Shown here in pieces: positions 59,183 to 64,000 of a stretch of 64,000 nt of DNA. The notes under the pieces were generated by a model, which was not told the DNA's origin, did not search any database, and saw nothing but the letters and a program-made list of their open reading frames with translations. The stretch spans positions 53,005 to 117,004 of the forward strand of contig NZ_WXZL01000014.1 in NCBI RefSeq assembly GCF_009982895.1. Direction: 5' to 3'. Source of the stretch: Deinococcus alpinitundrae. Lineage in GTDB: Bacteria; Deinococcota; Deinococci; Deinococcales; Deinococcaceae. Made by a program: the position numbers and the translations under genes. The first letter of the stretch is position 1; each line of letters opens with the position of its first letter.

Positions 59183-60305
59183 CCGACGCTCCGCTGCCCT
59201 GCCGGGCCACCGCCTCGCCCAGTGCCGAGATCAGCTTGAGCAGTTCGGCCAGCACCAGCAGCGCCACCGCCGTCACAACGCCGATGGTCACGGTCCACAG
59301 CGCCGGAATCTGGCTGCTCTTGCCCTGTTGCCACAGCACGTAGCCCATGCCCAGCGCGCCCAAGACCAGCACCAGCGCCAGCACCCGTACCGTCCATCTC
59401 AGGCCGCCCACCGATTTGGCCAGGCGGCTCAGTCGGGCCGTGTTGGCGGGCTGCTCGTACATCAGTGGCTGCGGCGCATCCACGGCGGGCGACTTTGCAG
59501 TGGTCGGCTGGGCGCTGGCTGGCTGATCCTTGTTGGGTTGGGATTTGGCCGGTTCCGGCTTGACGGATTCCACCCTGGGCGCTTGCGGCTTGGCCGTTTC
59601 AGGCGGTTTGCCGAATGTGGCGTTGGTTGGGCTGGGCGCACCCACGCTCACCGGGGGCGTGGCCTCGATACGGATGCTGCTGGGCTTCGGGGGCGTGGCT
59701 GAACCTGGCTGGGTTGGGCTGGGCTGGACCGGACTGGATTGAGGGCCGCCGATCTTGACCACCCTCGGGCCGCTCTCCGGAGGCGTTTCGGCGGGCGTCT
59801 CCTTACCGAGAACGATCGGTCCTGTCGGTGTCGCTGCCTGTGTAGGTTGCATCCCCAGCGGCGTTCCCAATGTCGGTGCTGCGGGTGGCTGGGTCGAAGC
59901 CGGGGTCGGGGGCACGGTGACCGGGGGACTGGCCGTCGTCGGCGCGGGCGAGAACATTTTGCTGCCCACGCTCGGCAGCGGTGAGGTGGGCTGCTGCTTG
60001 GCGCGGGCGGTGGTATCGCGCACCGTCTGGAAAAACCGCTGCACCCGGTTGGGGTCGAAGCCCAGCAGCGAGGCGGTGATGCTGGTGCCGCCCCCCGTCT
60101 CGACCCGCAGGGTGCCCTGATGGTCCGAGTGGATGCGGCTGATATCGCGCAGGGTCACCTGCTTGAGCGGGCTGGCCGGGTCGGCAGCCTGGTACAGCAG
60201 GAGTGTGGGCGTCAGGGCGAAAAACTGCTGCTCGTGATCGAGGCTCGCCAGCGGTGAATCGTTGATTCCCACTGCCTTGAGCGCTCCTAAAATTCGGTCA
60301 TTCAT
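59175..60305 (-). CDS. PH-like domain protein with Pro-rich linker and two C-terminal membrane helices
   Basis: 376 residues; AAGGAG upstream of the ATG. Residues 1-100 ([57 protein letters not shown]...[10 protein letters not shown]) have the strand pattern of a bacterial PH/YokE-like domain. About 190 residues of Pro/Thr/Ser/Ala-rich linker follow. Two membrane helices lie near 305-355 ([20 protein letters not shown] and [23 protein letters not shown]), then a short helix. It overlaps lysK by 8 bp, but a role in lysine synthesis is not implied. Confidence 0.7.
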   Translation of the reverse strand: MNDRILGALKAVGINDSPLASLDHEQQFFALTPTLLLYQAADPASPLKQVTLRDISRIHSDHQGTLRVETGGGTSITASLLGFDPNRVQRFFQTVRDTTARAKQQPTSPLPSVGSKMFSPAPTTASPPVTVPPTPASTQPPAAPTLGTPLGMQPTQAATPTGPIVLGKETPAETPPESGPRVVKIGGPQSSPVQPSPTQPGSATPPKPSSIRIEATPPVSVGAPSPTNATFGKPPETAKPQAPRVESVKPEPAKSQPNKDQPASAQPTTAKSPAVDAPQPLMYEQPANTARLSRLAKSVGGLRWTVRVLALVLVLGALGMGYVLWQQGKSSQIPALWTVTIGVVTAVALLVLAELLKLISALGEAVARQGSGASGD

Positions 60306-60515
60306 GGCACCACTCCTTCACGCACGTCGCTTTCCGTCAGCATACCCGACCCTTCCACCGGGTGGCGGCCACCCACCGGAGGTTGGGGCCAAAAGAAAGT
60401 GCCTCGCTGGCCGACCGACAAGGGACCTAAGGAGCAAATTTGGGAGAGGAGGTGCTCTAAAGGCCGCTGAAGCTGACATTCACCCGCCTCCACCAGCGGG
60501 CAGCCAGACTGAGTC

Positions 60516-60743
60516 ATGACCCAATCAGGAAGATACGGCGACACGCCGCTGGGCAAGAGTGACGAGGAACTCCGCGAGGAGGGTGCAGATGCCCTGACCA
60601 ATTCCGAGCGCCGCCGCCACGCCGAGGTGGGCAGCGACGAGGTCGTGCCGGTACTGATTCCGATCGCCGGAACGAGCGCCCCCGCCGTGGTGGCCGCCGA
60701 CTCGGTGCTGCCTGACGCTCAGGAACGCCGGGAGGAATCGTGA
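60516..60743 (+). CDS. Small acidic protein, YGDTPLGKS family, copy 1
   Basis: 75 residues, not recognised. It begins MTQSGRYGDTPLGKSDEELR and continues EEGADALTNSERRRHAEVGSDEVVP; the second half is hydrophobic/proline-containing (VLIPIAGTSAPAVVAADSV). It is hydrophilic, acidic and probably flexible at the N-terminus, reminiscent of small stress proteins. It shares a run of about 65 nearly identical bases with the following gene. CAGACT lies 5 nt before the ATG. It overlaps copy 2 by 4 bp (GTGA). Confidence 0.75.
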   Translation: MTQSGRYGDTPLGKSDEELREEGADALTNSERRRHAEVGSDEVVPVLIPIAGTSAPAVVAADSVLPDAQERREES

Positions 60744-60976
60744 CCGACCACAATAGATACGGCGACACGCCACTGGGCAAGAGCGACGAGGAACTCCGCG
60801 AGGAGGGTGCAGATGCCCAGATCAACTCCGAGCGTCAGCACGGCGCAGCGGCAGGCAGCGAAGCCGAACCCCCGGTCGTGGTGCCGATCATGACAAACGC
60901 CATGTCAGGTCAGGTCACGCCCGGCCTGGTCGTGACCGACGCCGACTTGAAGGAAGATCTGCGCGACGAGCACTGA
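60740..60976 (+). CDS. Small acidic protein, YGDTPLGKS family, copy 2
   Basis: 78 residues from a GTG with GGGAGGA upstream. MTDHNRYGDTPLGKSDEELR is followed by EEGADAQINSERQHGAAAGSEAEPPVVVPIM, and it ends VTDADLKEDLRDEH. The N-terminal 22 residues are nearly identical to copy 1, also at DNA level, while the C-termini differ except for the VPI(A/M) core. Translational coupling to copy 1 suggests they act together. The function is unknown. Confidence 0.75.
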   Translation: MTDHNRYGDTPLGKSDEELREEGADAQINSERQHGAAAGSEAEPPVVVPIMTNAMSGQVTPGLVVTDADLKEDLRDEH

Positions 60977-60993
60977 ACACCTGCAGCTTACCG

Positions 60994-61028
60994 AGAAGGC
61001 CCTGGCGGAGGACTGAGCCAGGGCCTTT
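60994..61028 (+). terminator. Terminator of the tandem small-protein genes
   Basis: AAGGCCCTGGC (60994-61004) pairs with GCCAGGGCCTT (61015-61025), and the 3' arm runs into TTTTT (61024-61028). Confidence 0.9.
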
Positions 61029-61039
61029 TTAAGTGCTCG

Positions 61040-61217
61040 GCCACGCCAACGAGGCAGACGGGGTAAGAGTAACGAGGCGCTGAGCGAGGAGAGAGGCGAC
61101 GGTCTGAGCGAAGACGAACGCCATCAACACACAAACATGGGCAGCGAGGCCGACATGCCGTATCACGGTTTAGACGCTGGTCAACAACGAGATAGACTCC
61201 GCTCTCTGCACAGCTAA
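61040..61217 (+). pseudogene. Decayed third copy of the YGDTPLGKS gene
   Basis: The sequence after the terminator still reads GKSNEALSEERGDGLSEDER, followed by a segment with GSEADMP and a stop at 61215. This aligns with GKSDEELREEGAD..N.ER...GS(D/E)A of copies 1 and 2. The preceding bases match the RYGDTPL codons only after a frame shift, and no start codon is left. It is therefore a remnant of the same tandem array. Confidence 0.65.
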
Positions 61218-61247
61218 CCCGACAGAGCAAATCCAGCACTTCTGCGG

Positions 61248-62027
61248 CTAGAGTGCCCTGGGCCGGAACGCCACTGCCTCGGCCAGATGCACCTCGCGGA
61301 TGTCGGGACTGCCGCCGAGGTCGGCCACTGTGCGGGCCAGCCTCAGCACCCGATCATGCCCGCGCCCGGTGAGGCCGAGCTGCCGCGCGGCGGCGGCCAT
61401 GAAGGACGCGGGCCCCTGCGCCAGCGGTGCGTGCTGCCGCAGCGCCTGCCCTATCAGCAAGCTGTTGCGTTCGCCCTGGCGTGAGAGCATGGTGTCGCGG
61501 GCCGCCTGAATGCGGGCGCGGACCGGCGCGCTACTCTCCGGCGTTCCGGCACGGGTTAGCTCTTCCACGGTCAGGCGGGGCACGCTGACGCGCAGATCGA
61601 TGCGGTCGAGCAGCGGGCCGCTGAGCCGGGCAGTGTAGCGGGTACGGGTCAGCGGCGAGCAGGTACAGGCTTTCTCGGGGTCACCAAAATGGCCGCAGGG
61701 GCAGGGATTCATGGCCGCGATCAGCTGAAAGCGGGCCGGATAGCGCAAGCTGGCCCGCGCCCGGCTGATGGTGACCTCGCCGTCTTCCAGGGGCTGGCGC
61801 AGGGTTTCCAGCGCTTTACGCGAAAACTCAGGCAACTCGTCGAGAAACAACACGCCCCGGTGCGCCAGGCTGACCTCGCCGGGCCTGGGGATGCTGCCGC
61901 CGCCGATCAGGCCCGCATCCGAGACGGTGTGGTGCGGTTGGCGGTAGGGCGGGGTGCGGATCAGGCCGCTGCGCTGGGTGAAGGAAGGGGAAGGGGAGTT
62001 CAGTATCACAACTTTCCAGCAGACCAA
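61248..62027 (-). pseudogene. comM: ComM/YifB Mg-chelatase-like ATPase, C-terminal half only
   Basis: Conserved ComM sequence begins near 61990 with [49 protein letters not shown]. It includes Walker B, the [22 protein letters not shown] cysteine motif, [23 protein letters not shown] and the C-terminal domain to the normal end. A full ComM is about 500 residues. The N-terminal Lon-like part and the Walker A ATPase part, about half the protein, are missing, and the frame runs into AT-rich sequence at about 62000. ComM is a helicase that aids integration of transformed DNA; this remnant cannot hydrolyse ATP. Confidence 0.85.
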
Positions 62028-62126
62028 AGATACAGAAATTGGAATAACTCTAGAGTAGGGGCATTCAAAGAGTCTTACCTATCACATGTAGAACGTTTAC
62101 AGACTGGAGAAGCTAAGTCTAGGTCA

Positions 62127-62489
62127 ATGATCTTCAAAGGAGCAAGTCCAGAAATGAAAAAAGCAGCGAATCTACTAAGTTCTGAGAGACTTGACCAGGA
62201 ACTAGCAGACTTCCGAGACTTCCAACTAGATAAAGAACAGTGGAGAAAGTACAACCAAGCCCAAAAAGAGTACAGAGACAGTCCAGAAGAGGCAGCACTC
62301 TACTTCGAGTACTTGGAAGCGCAAGCCGAAGATCGGAAGGTTTCTGATACTTCCCTTATAGCCTCCTCAGCACTTCAGACTACACTCCCCCAAACTTCCT
62401 CGCAATCCTTTCCCACACACAAATCTTTACCCTCATTCTTAAATCCTCTACCTCCCTGTAGACCTGTCTCCTTTATTTCTGCCCTTTAG
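62127..62489 (+). CDS. Unknown AT-rich gene, probably 5'-truncated
   Basis: 120 residues from ATG 62127, not recognised. The frame is open from the comM junction ([21 protein letters not shown] precedes the ATG), and that upstream part looks equally coding. This may therefore be the 3' end of a longer gene cut at the junction. The protein is charged and helical at first (SERLDQELADFRDFQLDKEQ, then a Glu/Tyr-rich run), then Ser/Thr/Pro-rich. Base composition is much more AT-rich than the genome to the left. Confidence 0.45.
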   Translation: MIFKGASPEMKKAANLLSSERLDQELADFRDFQLDKEQWRKYNQAQKEYRDSPEEAALYFEYLEAQAEDRKVSDTSLIASSALQTTLPQTSSQSFPTHKSLPSFLNPLPPCRPVSFISAL

Positions 62490-62570
62490 TAATCCCCGCA
62501 AGCAAATTATCCCCCAAGATATACACCAACGCCTCTTCAATCCTCAAAAATTCCTTGAGATAAGAGGACT

Positions 62571-62601
62571 CAGACTGAAAGTCTGATATGGCCTGGGCCA
62601 T
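62571..62601. repeat. Two adjacent palindromes upstream of a 110-residue gene
   Basis: CAGACTgaaAGTCTG (62571-62585) and ATGGCCTGGGCCAT (62588-62601) lie side by side about 75 bp before the next gene. They could be operators or the terminator of the preceding frame (TTTTAAG follows). Confidence 0.5.
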
Positions 62602-62675
62602 TTTAAGAGGTCTGTTTATCTTTTAACCCTGTCGTTACAGCAGTAAAATCCTCCCCAAAGAAAACGGAGAACTAT

Positions 62676-63008
62676 ATGCAATTACCAAAGTACACCAAGA
62701 TTGACTTCTCTCAACCAAGAGAAGCATTAACGCCTACAGAAGCACAAGATCAAATCGTTCAAAAGCTGCTGGATTTCTCAATTCTGTCTGTGCAATTGCT
62801 TACTCTTAGAAGTGGAGGTACTGTCATCAAAAGTACCAACTCTTATAAAGATGTATCCTTGTATCCAATTGTGGCCCAAGAAACGAGTGTAGGTAGTAAC
62901 GGGCCCTACACAAGCAAGGTGATTTACGAGGATGCTTACTACAGAATAGATGTGGACTACGCCGAAAATGGCAGTGAGATTAAAAGAATTGAAACAAAAC
63001 TGGATTAG
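62676..63008 (+). CDS. Unknown protein in the AT-rich region
   Basis: 110 residues; CGGAGAA lies before the ATG. Not recognised. It starts MQLPKYTKIDFSQPREALTP, with a predicted amphipathic helix (TEAQDQIVQKLLDFSILSVQLLTL) and then beta strands rich in Ser/Tyr/Val (TVIKSTNSYKDVSLYPIVAQ, YYRIDVDYAENGSEIKRIETKL). There is no signal peptide. The codon use is unlike the high-G+C genes to the left, indicating recent acquisition. Confidence 0.6.
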   Translation: MQLPKYTKIDFSQPREALTPTEAQDQIVQKLLDFSILSVQLLTLRSGGTVIKSTNSYKDVSLYPIVAQETSVGSNGPYTSKVIYEDAYYRIDVDYAENGSEIKRIETKLD

Positions 63009-63106
63009 GTGAGACGTATCTCTTGGAAGTGTCTCTGCGATAATTAAGGATGTCAATAACTAACTAAGTATACTCGGAGAATTTCGCCTTCACATTAAAA
63101 TCGTTA

Positions 63107-63649
63107 CTAGTCATGACTGGCCATGACAAATACGTTACTTCCGGAAGGGAAGCCACCGGGTTGCATAAGCGTTGCGCTACAAACAAGGCGCAATTTATTC
63201 TTTAGCCCCATAATGCCCATTTTTATTCCGGGGGTTTCAAGTGTATTGCCTTTCATGTATAAATCAGTGAGACAAGTGTCATTCAAGCTTTTAGATGGTG
63301 TGTAACCTAGAAAACTCATCGAAAAATCTCCGACGTATGGGTCTCCATTCCCGTTATAAGCCTGTCCCCATCCAAAAACGTCATATTTTAAAAATGCGCT
63401 AAGAATAGAATCATCACTTTTCCTAAGAACATGGAGAGAAATTCCTATTTCAAGAGAATACTCAAATTCTTTTGTTTTGTATTTTTTCATGGATTCGGGG
63501 GCATCCCTCAAAAGTCCAGAATATTTTAGAACGCATGAATGCTTTTTGCATAAGCTTGATGACATGACACTCTGTTTAGTACCTATCAATGAAGTAGCTA
63601 AAGAGGAGGAAATCAGTGACATAGACAATACAGCAGCCAGTTTCTTCAT
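63107..63649 (-). CDS. Unknown secreted protein in the AT-rich region
   Basis: 180 residues with a signal peptide (MKKLAAVLSMSLISSSLATS). Four cysteines (CKKHSC, DTCL, LVCS) could form two disulfides. The middle is beta-rich (FEYSLEIGISLHVLRKSDDS, FLKYDVFGWGQAYNGNGD). No family is recognised. A TAAATT-type box directly precedes the ATG, so start and promoter are not well separated. Composition marks it as foreign. Confidence 0.55.
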   Translation of the reverse strand: MKKLAAVLSMSLISSSLATSLIGTKQSVMSSSLCKKHSCVLKYSGLLRDAPESMKKYKTKEFEYSLEIGISLHVLRKSDDSILSAFLKYDVFGWGQAYNGNGDPYVGDFSMSFLGYTPSKSLNDTCLTDLYMKGNTLETPGIKMGIMGLKNKLRLVCSATLMQPGGFPSGSNVFVMASHD

Positions 63650-63683
63650 AATTTACTCAACCAGAAAGTGACTTACACCACTC

Positions 63684-63890
63684 TTACACTGCCAGAACTG
63701 CGCCTGATATAAAGGACGTTTTCGGCGTAGCTGAACTATCTTTAGTAACTTCTCTTCTACTAACTTCTCTCTGGAGGGGTTTCTCTCTCCCACACAGGTC
63801 CGGGCCTAGTTTTGCTCGGAAAAGTTTTTCCATCTCGGCGGAAAAGTTTTTCCAATTATTAAGATTCTGAAGAAATATCTGGGTGGTCAA
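63684..63890 (-). CDS. Possible small gene overlapping a direct repeat
   Basis: A 68-codon frame from ATG 63890 (MTTQIFLQNLNNWKNFSAEM...). It has no recognisable domain, and its first third is built from two copies of a 16-bp DNA repeat read in different frames. It is more likely fortuitous than real. Confidence 0.2.
   Translation of the reverse strand: MTTQIFLQNLNNWKNFSAEMEKLFRAKLGPDLCGREKPLQREVSRREVTKDSSATPKTSFISGAVLAV
63817..63854. repeat. 16-bp direct repeat, two copies at 22-bp spacing
   Basis: CGGAAAAGTTTTTCCA occurs at 63817-63832 and 63839-63854. Each copy is itself nearly palindromic (GGAAAA/TTTTCC). Their 22-bp period places both on the same DNA face, as with paired binding sites of a repressor, replication initiator or transposase. 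No gene is recognisable in the remaining 110 bp to the window edge. Confidence 0.7.
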
Positions 63891-64000
63891 ACCTTCTGCC
63901 CCTCAGTACCTGACAACTTTGGTTTGAGGCTGTCCTAGACGGGGAAACTGTCAATTCCCTCTTGTCCCTCGACAAGGACGGCGAAAAGCGGTGAGTTGAA

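Noticed and set aside
61990..62010. Defined transposon terminal repeat at the comM junction
   Set aside because: No convincing TGT-type end or duplicated target could be read; only one edge lies in the window.

Overview
The window reads as a chromosomal segment of a Deinococcus species. The sequence has high G+C and lacks tRNA and rRNA genes. Lineage markers are a TreY/TreZ/TreS set, LysK of the LysW-dependent lysine pathway, an SLH/collagen/beta-barrel envelope protein, a Ser/Thr kinase with a beta-propeller tail, and many starts sitting 5-7 nt after a TANNNT box, the leaderless-mRNA arrangement described for Deinococcus deserti. The genus is an inference from gene content; no species is claimed.

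Layout. 1-11.7 kb: a lipid kinase fragment, Lon-domain protein, tyrA, a MOSC protein, small envelope proteins, leuS with an attenuator-like leader, a GNAT protein, pckA, and an HtrA-type protease overlapping an FmdB-like protein without cysteines. 11.7-15 kb: glmS behind a probable glmS ribozyme, and an unknown basic-tailed protein. 15-22.4 kb: glgX, treZ and treY, which convert glycogen to trehalose; treS lies separately at 28.6-30.3 kb. 22.4-34.3 kb: a large repeat lipoprotein, a BI-1 family membrane protein, NUDIX, MFS transporter, OsmC, SLH-collagen-barrel protein, lipase-like hydrolase and PhzF. 34.4-42.8 kb: a dcw cluster, murD-ftsW then murG-murC-murB-ftsQ-ftsA with 4-10 nt overlaps; ftsZ does not follow ftsA. 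42.9-45.3 kb: a HAD hydrolase and two decayed genes. 45.4-47.1 kb: cysS preceded by a Cys-rich leader peptide and terminator. 47.4-49.8 kb: a two-component system and a small lipoprotein. 49.9-53.3 kb: sdhCDAB. 53.6-60.3 kb: an unknown 644-residue protein, the propeller kinase, a 57-residue membrane protein, lysK and a PH-like membrane protein. 60.5-61.2 kb: two tandem small paralogues plus a decayed third copy.

At about 62.0 kb comM is cut off. It keeps its C-terminal half but lacks the Walker A half, and the remaining 2 kb is clearly AT-richer with unfamiliar ORFs, tandem palindromes and a 16-bp direct repeat. This looks like one edge of a foreign insertion that runs past the window.

The most interesting regulatory signals are RNA-level. 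They are the cysS leader (MFRSPAFFISCCPRCGCRR, then a terminator), a parallel leader in front of leuS, the glmS ribozyme, and a terminator placed directly before the glgX ribosome binding site.
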